Shown here: positions 51,249 to 58,161 of the stretch, piece by piece
How the letters are laid out: each line of letters opens with the position of its first letter
How positions within the stretch are numbered: position 1 is the stretch's first letter
From: an uncultured Bacteroidota bacterium
Lineage (GTDB): Bacteria > Bacteroidota > Bacteroidia > Bacteroidales > F082
Reading direction: 5' to 3'
Length of the DNA: 64,000 nucleotides
NCBI GenBank assembly: GCA_900542475.1
Contig: UQNO01000005.1
Coordinates: forward strand, 1-64,000
Program-made: the position numbers and the translations under genes
Notes under the pieces: generated by a model
Databases searched by the model: none
Told to the model about the DNA's origin: nothing
The model's input: only the letters and a program-made list of their open reading frames with translations

Positions 51249-51938
51249 TTATCCTGTGCTGTCAGGTATGTATTTGTCAGATAACCATTTTGTTTTTTTA
51301 TATTCTTTCAGCGTATGACATGACTGCTCCGGGTAAGATGCGATTTTGTTTTCGCAGTGGATGCCGTCAAGCTTTCTCGTGACATCGTCGCCGTATTCGC
51401 TTTCGGCCTCGGCGGCCATCTGGACAGAATCTTCATCAATTCTAATATATTCTTTAACTTTGGTACTTATTGTCTTTAAGCAATACTCGTGAAGTGCCAC
51501 TTCCACTTGCTGCATGGTTGTCTCAAGAAGCTTTTTCGTTAGCTTACACTCCCAAAGCACAAGCACTTGCCAGCCGTTTTCCTTTAAAACCCGATAGTTC
51601 CGATGGTCCCGTTCCTGATTTCTGCGAATTTTATTAACCCAAAACTCTGTGTTTGATTTAGGGATTTTACAACAAGCAGAATTTGCAACTCCGGACTTTG
51701 GGCACTCGGTTTCCAGTTCCACATTATGTCCATGCCAAAAACAGCCATTGACAAAGATGGCCGTGCGATACCGGCGCATCACTATGTCGGGCTTGCCCGG
51801 TACTCCTTTTACGTTGAGCCGATAGCGATAACCATGAGACCAAAGCCATTTACGCACCTTCAATTCCGGTTTAGTGTCCAGGGAATGTATATGCGACATG
51901 CAAAGGTGGCGTTGGGAAGGGGTCATCGTGTCTGTCAT
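51249..51938 (-). CDS. vsr: Very short patch repair endonuclease (Vsr), with long C-terminal extension
   Basis: The protein is 229 aa, against roughly 140-155 for typical Vsr. The Vsr core is clear: MTPSQRHLCMSHIHSLDTKPELKVRKWLW at the N-terminus, GKPDIVMRRYRTAIFVNGCFWHGH (catalytic Asp and zinc-region residues) and ENGWQVLVLWECKL. Residues about 150-229 form an extra acidic, unrecognised tail. Vsr nicks T:G mismatches from deaminated 5-methylcytosine and normally accompanies a cytosine methyltransferase, here only present as stubs. Either ATG at 51938 or 51926 could start it. Confidence 0.9.
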   Translation of the reverse strand: MTDTMTPSQRHLCMSHIHSLDTKPELKVRKWLWSHGYRYRLNVKGVPGKPDIVMRRYRTAIFVNGCFWHGHNVELETECPKSGVANSACCKIPKSNTEFWVNKIRRNQERDHRNYRVLKENGWQVLVLWECKLTKKLLETTMQQVEVALHEYCLKTISTKVKEYIRIDEDSVQMAAEAESEYGDDVTRKLDGIHCENKIASYPEQSCHTLKEYKKTKWLSDKYIPDSTG

Positions 51939-51959
51939 GATAAGATATATTTCGTCAAT

Positions 51960-52253
51960 TCATCGTCCGTCTTGAAATTCGGCGACCCATCGATATGTTC
52001 TATCGATTTTTTTCTCGTCACCGTTATGATATGCAGTCAATTCTTCTTTTTTTCTTTAAGTCTATTTTTTTATTTGTTGAATTTTTGAAAATGAATATCC
52101 AACAAGATTACTGCAGCTTCATCGTTTGTCAATGGTTGTCCCTTATATTTTAGCATATTGATTTTGATAGTTATTAATACTTATCCTGCATCCTGCCGTG
52201 TGGAAGCCGCCGATGCCGGCGAAAAGGTCTATAAATGTATATTTTTTCTTCAT
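51960..52253 (-). pseudogene. Decayed cytosine-C5 methyltransferase (second stub)
   Basis: From the ATG at 52253 the frame gives MKKKYTFIDLFAGIGGFH, the SAM-binding motif I of a C5-cytosine methyltransferase. It turns to unrelated sequence and stops at 52143-52145, 36 codons in all. Downstream, short frames encode GQPLTNDEAAVILLDIHFQK and, after a shift in an A-run, EELTAYHNGDEKKIDRTYRW, ending at 51960. The catalytic PC motif and target-recognition domain are absent. Its ATG overlaps the ASCH stop (ATGA). I see no intact gene in this 300-bp stretch. Confidence 0.7.
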
Positions 52254-52624
52254 CTTAAATAAGCAAAAGATTGTGGGGCGAAGTTTAGATTATAATCACT
52301 TAAATCACGTGCTTGTTTATATCGTGTGAACTTTCCTATTTTTATTGCATACGCTTTTTCTTTATTTGAAAAATAAGACAAATAAAAATCACGGGATATG
52401 CCTGAATAAAGGGATGTTTCATTCCAAATGGTTTCAACATCATCATTCAAAATATCGGCAATGGCAAACTCACCTATTACTTTTTGTACAGGTGCGGATG
52501 CATACACAACCACCTTGCGCACTTTGGTGTCTTTAAAGATAGATTTTCGGAACTCGTATTTTTTTGTTCCGTCAAATATCTTTTCAGCAAACTCTGGTTT
52601 AATGGATAATAAAACTGTCTTCAC
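52250..52624 (-). CDS. ASCH-domain protein
   Basis: The protein is 124 aa with a GTG start at 52624. The ASCH (PUA-like) fold opens VLLSIKPEFAEKIFDGTKKYEFRK, where GTKKYEFRK is the signature, and continues VVVYASAPVQKVIGEF. ASCH domains bind RNA or modified nucleotides. It overlaps the PIN-GNAT gene by 26 bp, so the two are translated together. ASCH genes next to GNAT-bearing genes recur in bacteria (recollection), suggesting a functional pair. Confidence 0.88.
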   Translation of the reverse strand: MKTVLLSIKPEFAEKIFDGTKKYEFRKSIFKDTKVRKVVVYASAPVQKVIGEFAIADILNDDVETIWNETSLYSGISRDFYLSYFSNKEKAYAIKIGKFTRYKQARDLSDYNLNFAPQSFAYLR

Positions 52625-54101
52625 TTTTTGTCTCTTTTATTATTGTCAAAAACTGTTCTTTAGAAATCTTTTTAAACCCACGAGGGGCATCGTTTACACC
52701 AGCTAAAACTTTCAGTTCGATCAATTTCTTCATGTTTATTCTATGAGGGAATGAGTAAACATATAAGAATTTTACTACAAAAGGCTTGTCTTTACGATAT
52801 TGCCACATTGCTCTTAAATCTTGTTCAGGAAACACACTGCCCTTTTTGCAATAACGAACAAATTCTTCTTCATCACCGAAATCATACTGTAGTGCCTCAA
52901 CTATTCCAATAGTTGTCACAACGCTTTTATAGTATCCACCTGTTCTATAAAAGATTAGCAAATCACCTTTTTGGGGATGCGGCGTCAAAGCCCAAGACAC
53001 ATACACTTTGCCAATTCCATTCCGGTGAGGGAAGTCTTCTATGAATTCTTCTGGCGATTCAGTATTGAGAATGGAGTCTGGTAACAATTCCGTATGATAT
53101 TCAGGATAAATCGGAACGAGATAAATGTCTTTATCTTCCGATATATACGGATACGTTGTTCTCAAATTGTCAAATTCAATTTCTGGTTTGAAATTTCTGA
53201 CATAAACCATTTCTTCATCTTTCATCCCCCAATAGACAAACCCCCATTGCTCAAATAAATCTATTAAACGTTGTTGCTCGTTGCGTTTGTCAAAAATCGT
53301 TACATATATTTCATCTACATGATTCTTGAGTGCGTTGTCAAAGATAATCTTTAAAAATCGTTCCCCTAATCTGAATCCATTGTTTATCACCTTAAAAGTG
53401 CCAATCTTTAGCCGTTTTTTTGGTGGCAAAACAGGGTCAATATCCGAATAATCTTCATCCGGTTCTTCTACTTTCAAATACAGAAAAGAAAGCAGCATCC
53501 CATTGTTAGAATTGACAGTAATATAGGCTTCTTCATCATACTTCTTAATAAACCATTTGTCAAATTCAGGATAATCTTCCTTTAAACTGTCGAAAAACCT
53601 GTCATTGAGATCAATTTTACCAAACTTTAGTTTTTGAACATTCAGCACCTTGTAATCCACTAAATCAGGGTGTTCGGCAAATACTTTCTCTAGAAAAGCA
53701 TCAATTGTAAAAACTTTGTCTGACAAATTCAGTTTTGTCGCTTTGCGATGGATTTTCTTGTCTTCGGTTATCAGAATATCAACCCTTCCAGTATGTAATT
53801 CGTTCAACAACAAGGTGTCAATCTTGTCGTTTTCTGTCACATCTAATTTGTCAGAAACAACTTTTACCTCTTCTTGCATAGGTGATGGAATCTCTATTGC
53901 CTCATAGCTGTCCAATTTCACCAAGAATGTATCAACGGTTTCTTTGTTAGAGTTCTTTTTGATTTCGTTAATCGTGGCGGAATGAATACACTTTATGTAT
54001 TTCCCTCTATCCAACCAACGATAAAGAATTCCAATGTCTTGAGAAACAACCTTATTGGCTTCTCTATGAATGATAATATTTGTATCAAGTAGTGCTTTCA
54101 T
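52599..54101 (-). CDS. Three-domain protein: PIN nuclease, GNAT-like and PUA/EVE-like domains
   Basis: The protein is 500 aa from the ATG at 54101 (MKALLDTNIIIHRE); longer upstream starts read through the preceding gene. Residues 1-145 form a PIN domain with acidic quartet D6, E46, D95 and D114 (in LLDTN, INEIKK, IDTLLL, ITEDKK). Residues about 240-320 resemble GNAT acetyltransferase (GERFLKIIFDNALKNHVDEI ... LFEQWGFV). Residues about 395-470 look PUA/EVE/ASCH-like (GKVYVSWALTPHPQKGDLLI, then VVTTIGIVEAL). Candidate activities are RNA cleavage, acetyl transfer and modified-base or RNA recognition. The start overlaps the upstream stop (ATGA). Domain calls beyond PIN are by eye. Confidence 0.8.
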   Translation of the reverse strand: MKALLDTNIIIHREANKVVSQDIGILYRWLDRGKYIKCIHSATINEIKKNSNKETVDTFLVKLDSYEAIEIPSPMQEEVKVVSDKLDVTENDKIDTLLLNELHTGRVDILITEDKKIHRKATKLNLSDKVFTIDAFLEKVFAEHPDLVDYKVLNVQKLKFGKIDLNDRFFDSLKEDYPEFDKWFIKKYDEEAYITVNSNNGMLLSFLYLKVEEPDEDYSDIDPVLPPKKRLKIGTFKVINNGFRLGERFLKIIFDNALKNHVDEIYVTIFDKRNEQQRLIDLFEQWGFVYWGMKDEEMVYVRNFKPEIEFDNLRTTYPYISEDKDIYLVPIYPEYHTELLPDSILNTESPEEFIEDFPHRNGIGKVYVSWALTPHPQKGDLLIFYRTGGYYKSVVTTIGIVEALQYDFGDEEEFVRYCKKGSVFPEQDLRAMWQYRKDKPFVVKFLYVYSFPHRINMKKLIELKVLAGVNDAPRGFKKISKEQFLTIIKETKSEDSFIIH

Positions 54102-55114
54102 GATCTGATATTTTTCTTCATTTTTCGAAATGCTATTTTCCATGGGACAAACATATATCCCATTAACACAATCAAAACAGCTATAGCAAACCAAAATTCC
54201 CATGGTATCCATTCATGCCATTTTCCCTCTTTTACACAATCTCTTAATGAATAAATGCCGAACAATAAGCTGCATAGGACATTCGCACCAATTGCCAAAA
54301 CAATTTGTTTGTTTCCTATTGTCTCCTTGTCAAATTCGGAAAAGAAAGTGTGAGTCCCATCTGTCTCTTTTTCACTTTTGTTGAAAACAATAAGAGATTC
54401 ATTATTCTTTATTGTTTCAGTGTTTGGAAGATATTTATTAAAAGCTTCCGATTCAAGAATTCTTATGTTTTTCAGTTTGTTATTGTTTAAATATGAAATA
54501 TTATAGTGACTCGGTATAACATGAAAACAGAAGCAGGCATTGATTTTGTTGCACAACACGAAACCATTATTCAATAATTCATTAATGTTATCAGGTAAAT
54601 TTCTTTTCTCATTCACTTTTATGTCATAGATATATGAGATTTTCGCAATTCCCTTTTTTACAACAGCAAGATTAAGAACAGTTGTTTGGACATATAATCT
54701 AATGTAATTCCCTGTTGTTTGATTAAGATTGTCAACCGTAAAGGAACAAACGCCATCGTCAACATTCAGTTTCTTTATCGGCAGTATAGATAAGCTATTA
54801 CGGGAATTAAACTCCACAATAGCACCATTCCTCTTGTCTCCATTAATTGGTTTATTTGCTTTAATAGTATCGTTAAATATAAACTTGCAATTGTCATCAT
54901 CACGTATTAAAGAGTTCATTAGACATGTGGTCTTGTCTGTTTTCTTCAAAAATGGAAGAGATAACTTAATCTCGACATTTTTAATGAATGGATCTGGCAT
55001 AAACTCCATGCCTATTTCAAAAGCCGCTTTTGAATCAATAAAATCCCACGTACAAATGTGTAGTCGTTCTATTACTATCGACTTGTTTGATAATATGAAG
55101 TATGTGTTATTCAT
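54098..55114 (-). CDS. Unknown two-TM membrane protein of the accessory island
   Basis: The protein is 338 aa; I do not recognise the family. Residues 1-265 are soluble, beta-strand-like and rich in Asn, Lys and Ile. They include clustered cysteines near CNKINACFCFHVIP. Two membrane helices follow, near 272-292 (IVLAIGANVLCSLLFGIYSL) and 306-325 (FWFAIAVLIVLMGYMFVPW), then a basic tail. There is no signal peptide, so the large domain is probably cytoplasmic. The sequence is notably AT-rich. Its start overlaps the methyltransferase stub by 8 bp and its stop overlaps the PIN gene by 4 bp. Confidence 0.75.
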   Translation of the reverse strand: MNNTYFILSNKSIVIERLHICTWDFIDSKAAFEIGMEFMPDPFIKNVEIKLSLPFLKKTDKTTCLMNSLIRDDDNCKFIFNDTIKANKPINGDKRNGAIVEFNSRNSLSILPIKKLNVDDGVCSFTVDNLNQTTGNYIRLYVQTTVLNLAVVKKGIAKISYIYDIKVNEKRNLPDNINELLNNGFVLCNKINACFCFHVIPSHYNISYLNNNKLKNIRILESEAFNKYLPNTETIKNNESLIVFNKSEKETDGTHTFFSEFDKETIGNKQIVLAIGANVLCSLLFGIYSLRDCVKEGKWHEWIPWEFWFAIAVLIVLMGYMFVPWKIAFRKMKKNIRS

Positions 55115-55358
55115 AAAAATCTACTCCTGTTGTTTTTATATGAATGGATAATAATGAAATGACTCTAAATCCAGACAACAAGCCACCACAACCAGCGAAG
55201 AGATCTATAATGGTGAGTTTTGAAAGTTTATTTATTTTATCAACTATTTTGGACAACATTACCGATTTTTTTGCTCTTTTATTTATGTTAAACTCCCCTT
55301 GTTCTTCAGCCGTGGCAGAAGATAACCCGTTATTAATATTATAGTTGACGTTTATCAT
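55107..55358 (-). pseudogene. Cytosine-C5 methyltransferase N-terminal stub, first gene of the island
   Basis: The frame has 83 codons. After about 47 variable residues it reads LTIIDLFAGCGGLLSGF, motif I of C5-cytosine methyltransferases. It then leaves the family (ISLLSIHIKTTGVDFYE) and stops inside the next gene's start. The stub is unlike the one at 52143-52253 (FAGCGGL against FAGIGGF), so the two come from different enzymes. A good -7 box precedes it, so it is probably transcribed and may now act as a leader frame for the operon. Confidence 0.65.
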
Positions 55359-55391
55359 TATAAAATGAACATGATATAAATCCTAAACTTG

Positions 55392-55399
55392 CAAATATA
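55392..55399 (-). promoter_or_regulatory. -7 box for the accessory island operon
   Basis: TATATTTG on the minus strand fits TAnnTTTG and lies 33 bp before the first ATG (55358). The rest of the 313-bp gap to 55671 holds the 10-mer repeat at 55606-55635, the next promoter and no credible gene. Confidence 0.55.
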
Positions 55400-55605
55400 C
55401 AAATTATTTTTCCACACATGCATGGTTGTAAAATATTTTTTCTTTGAAACAAAAAGGTCAACATTACAAAACATATATTCAAAAATCCTTAACAAACAAT
55501 GGATTATGACGTATTCTTGTAATAGGAGGTTTCAAATACTTATATTTATGAGAACTGATAATAAACACATTAAAGTTGGTTGTTTGAAAATGACAAAAAG
55601 TAGAA

Positions 55606-55635
55606 AAATCTGTGTAAATCTGTGTAATCTGCGAG
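55606..55635. repeat. Short tandem intergenic repeat AAATCTGTGT
   Basis: AAATCTGTGT occurs twice in tandem, followed by the related AATCTGCGAG. It lies upstream of the nicotinate phosphoribosyltransferase promoter. Confidence 0.6.
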
Positions 55636-55644
55636 AAAATGTTA

Positions 55645-55652
55645 TAACTTTG
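55645..55652 (+). promoter_or_regulatory. -7 box for the nicotinate phosphoribosyltransferase operon
   Basis: TAACTTTG fits TAnnTTTG exactly and lies 19 bp before the ATG at 55672. Confidence 0.6.
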
Positions 55653-55671
55653 CAAAAAATTAGGATTTGTC

Positions 55672-57147
55672 ATGGAAATAAATGCTTCTTATTGCTCCGA
55701 CAAGTATCAATACACGATGGGCAAGTCGTTCTACGACAATGGGATGAAGGACAAACGCGCTGTGTTCAATCTCTTTTACCGCAAAGCCCCTGACACCAAC
55801 AACTGGGCGGTGGTCAGCGGTGTGCGCGAGGTGCTTAAGATGGTTGAGGGTCTTGGAAAAGCTGACGAAAGTTTCTTTGAGCAATTTCTTCCCGGCGACG
55901 AATATGAAGAAGTGCGTAAATATTTCGCCACGATGAAGTTCACAGGCAACATCTACGCCATGCGCGAGGGCGAAATTGCTTTCCCTAAAGAGCCCATCAT
56001 TACCATCGAGGGTCCGATTATCGAGGCCCAGGTGCTTGAGACACCTATGCTTTGCATCATGAACCATCAGATGGCGGTGGCGACGAAGGCGTCGCGTGTG
56101 ACACGAAGCACCACCAAGCCTGTAAGCGAGTTTGGAAGCCGTCGCGCCCACGGTCCGTGGGCTGCCATCTACGGCGGCAAGGCTGCCGTGATAGGAGGCT
56201 GTCATAACACATCTAATATAGTTGCCGGCGTTGAGTTCGGCTTCCCTGCGTCGGGAACGATGGCGCACAGCTATGTCACCTCCTTCGGCCCGACAGTGAA
56301 AGGCGAATATGCGGCTTTCGACACATACATCAAAACACATAGGAACGAGGCGTTGATTCTCCTCGTCGATACATACGATACGCTGAAATGCGGTATCAAA
56401 AACGCTGTAAAAGCGTTCAGCGCCAACGGCATAGACGACTCCTACCCTTTCGTTTACGGAATCAGATTGGACAGCGGCGACCTCACATATCTTTCGATTC
56501 AGGCAAGAGAAATCCTCGACGCAGCGGGGCTAAAGAACTGTAAGATATTCGCCACCAACGCTTTGGATGAATATCTAATCACCGAGTTGGAGCGTCAAGG
56601 TTGCAAGGTTGACAGCTACGGTGTGGGTGACGCCATCGCGACAAGTAAGCACAACCCCTGTTTCGGTAACGTTTACAAGCTCGTCCAAGTTGACGACATG
56701 CCGGTTCTGAAACGCTCGGAAGAAAGCAGCAAACTCATCAATCCGGGCTTTCAAGTCACTTATCGTATTATCAGGAACAACAAATTCAAGGTTGACGTGA
56801 CATGTCTGCGCGGCGATAAACTCTCGCAAGCCATTGAAAATCACGACGAAATCACTTTGCGTGATGAAACCGACAGGCTGAAGTCAACCACCTTCCCTGC
56901 AGGGAAATACGAATATCGCATCTTGCAGTCTCAAGTCATGAAAGACGGGAATGTCGTCATTGAAGACATTCCTATCATGGAGAAACGCGCATATTATCTC
57001 GACAATCTTGCGCATCTCGACGACACGGAGAAGCGTCTCATCAACCCGCATTACTACAAATGCGACATCTCAGACGACCTTTATGATTTGAAGGACAGTC
57101 TCATCAACAACATTGTCAAAGAGATTGAGGAATTTGGAAACGAATGA
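55672..57147 (+). CDS. pncB: Nicotinate phosphoribosyltransferase
   Basis: The protein is 491 aa. Family features are SDKYQYTMGKSFYDNG at the start, EFGSRRAHGPWAA with the phosphorylated-His region, LVDTYDTLKCGIKNA and GIRLDSGDLTYLS, then a phosphate loop near ATNALDEYLI. It makes nicotinate mononucleotide from nicotinate and PRPP in the NAD salvage pathway. It leads a three-gene run with a 3-bp gap to the CYTH gene. Confidence 0.94.
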   Translation: MEINASYCSDKYQYTMGKSFYDNGMKDKRAVFNLFYRKAPDTNNWAVVSGVREVLKMVEGLGKADESFFEQFLPGDEYEEVRKYFATMKFTGNIYAMREGEIAFPKEPIITIEGPIIEAQVLETPMLCIMNHQMAVATKASRVTRSTTKPVSEFGSRRAHGPWAAIYGGKAAVIGGCHNTSNIVAGVEFGFPASGTMAHSYVTSFGPTVKGEYAAFDTYIKTHRNEALILLVDTYDTLKCGIKNAVKAFSANGIDDSYPFVYGIRLDSGDLTYLSIQAREILDAAGLKNCKIFATNALDEYLITELERQGCKVDSYGVGDAIATSKHNPCFGNVYKLVQVDDMPVLKRSEESSKLINPGFQVTYRIIRNNKFKVDVTCLRGDKLSQAIENHDEITLRDETDRLKSTTFPAGKYEYRILQSQVMKDGNVVIEDIPIMEKRAYYLDNLAHLDDTEKRLINPHYYKCDISDDLYDLKDSLINNIVKEIEEFGNE

Positions 57148-57150
57148 GTT

Positions 57151-57630
57151 ATGCCTCGGGAAATCGAAAGAAAGTTTCTAATCGCAGGTGATTACAAATC
57201 AGAGGCTTACGCTTCGGAGAGGATTATCCAGGCTTACCTCTGTAGCGTGCCAGAGCGTGTGGTTCGTATCAGGATAAAAGGCGAGAAAGGTTTCATCACC
57301 ATAAAAGGAACGACCAACGACGGCGGTTTATCGCGTTTCGAGTGGGAAAAAGAGATTCCTCTTGAAGATGCACAATCGCTGTTGAGGCTTGCCGAGCATG
57401 GTGTCATCGACAAAACGCGTTATTTCATAAGAAACACCGACGGACATCACATCTGGGAGGTTGACGAGTTTCACGGCGAAAACGACGGTTTGACGATGGC
57501 CGAGATCGAGCTTTCCGACGAGGACGACTTCTTCGACAAGCCCGCATGGCTCGGCAAAGAAGTCAGTGGCGACAAACGCTATTACAATGCTTATTTATCG
57601 AATAATCCTTATAAATCATGGAAGAAATAA
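57151..57630 (+). CDS. CYTH-domain (triphosphate tunnel) protein
   Basis: The protein is 159 aa. It opens with the ExExK signature as REIERKFLIAG. RVVRIRIKGEKGFITIKG and RFEWEKEIPLEDA supply the tunnel basic and acidic residues, and WEVDEFHGENDGLTMAEIEL completes it. Bacterial members are usually inorganic triphosphatases. It overlaps the next gene by 13 bp. Confidence 0.9.
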   Translation: MPREIERKFLIAGDYKSEAYASERIIQAYLCSVPERVVRIRIKGEKGFITIKGTTNDGGLSRFEWEKEIPLEDAQSLLRLAEHGVIDKTRYFIRNTDGHHIWEVDEFHGENDGLTMAEIELSDEDDFFDKPAWLGKEVSGDKRYYNAYLSNNPYKSWKK

Positions 57631-58076
57631 TCAACGAGCACAACAAGAAGGAATATCCGCCGATGCACACTGCGGAGCACATTTTAAACGGCACCATGGT
57701 TAAGATGTGGGGCTGCAAGCGTTCCTGCAAGTCACATGTGGAGCGTGAGAAGTCGAAACTCGACTATGTCTTTCCCCGGGTGTTGACGCCTGAAGAGATA
57801 AAGTCCGTCGAAGAGCGCGTCAACGAAGTGATTCAGAGTGACCTGCCTGTCATCATCGAATATGCGACACAGGAAGAAGTGAAAAACCGTTTCGACATGG
57901 TGCGCCTTCCTGACAACGCCAGCGACACTGTCCGCATCGTGAAAATCGGCGACTATGATGAATGTCTCTGCGCTGGCGACCACGTGCGGCGCACTGGCGA
58001 AATCGGCACATTCAGAATCACCAGCTCAAGGTATCAAGACGGAATGTTGAGGTTGGTGTTCCGGTTAGGGCAATGA
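57618..58076 (+). CDS. Alanyl-tRNA editing protein, AlaX-like (tRNA_SAD domain)
   Basis: The protein is 152 aa, a free-standing tRNA_SAD domain. The zinc site is HTAEH near residue 17 and CAGDH near residue 118, with the TGEIGTFRI strand after it. AlaX proteins deacylate Ser- or Gly-tRNA-Ala. This short form lacks the N-terminal barrel of larger AlaX; a threonyl-type editing activity is an alternative. With ProX, the window holds two trans-editing factors. Confidence 0.85.
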   Translation: MEEIINEHNKKEYPPMHTAEHILNGTMVKMWGCKRSCKSHVEREKSKLDYVFPRVLTPEEIKSVEERVNEVIQSDLPVIIEYATQEEVKNRFDMVRLPDNASDTVRIVKIGDYDECLCAGDHVRRTGEIGTFRITSSRYQDGMLRLVFRLGQ

Positions 58077-58161
58077 TATAAGACGACATTCATCTTGTCA
58101 ATTATGCTGGCCTTTTCGCGAGTCAAGGTCTCGGCTTCACTTCGTCCCGTTCGAAAAACGG

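Noticed and set aside
55389..55793. A plus-strand frame of 134 codons upstream of and overlapping pncB
   Set aside because: It is low-complexity, crosses the pncB promoter and start, and resembles no protein family.
58077..58161. CCGTT/AACGG hairpin between the AlaX-like gene and clpB as a terminator
   Set aside because: The stem is only 5 bp and lacks a proper T-run on either strand, so I did not list it.
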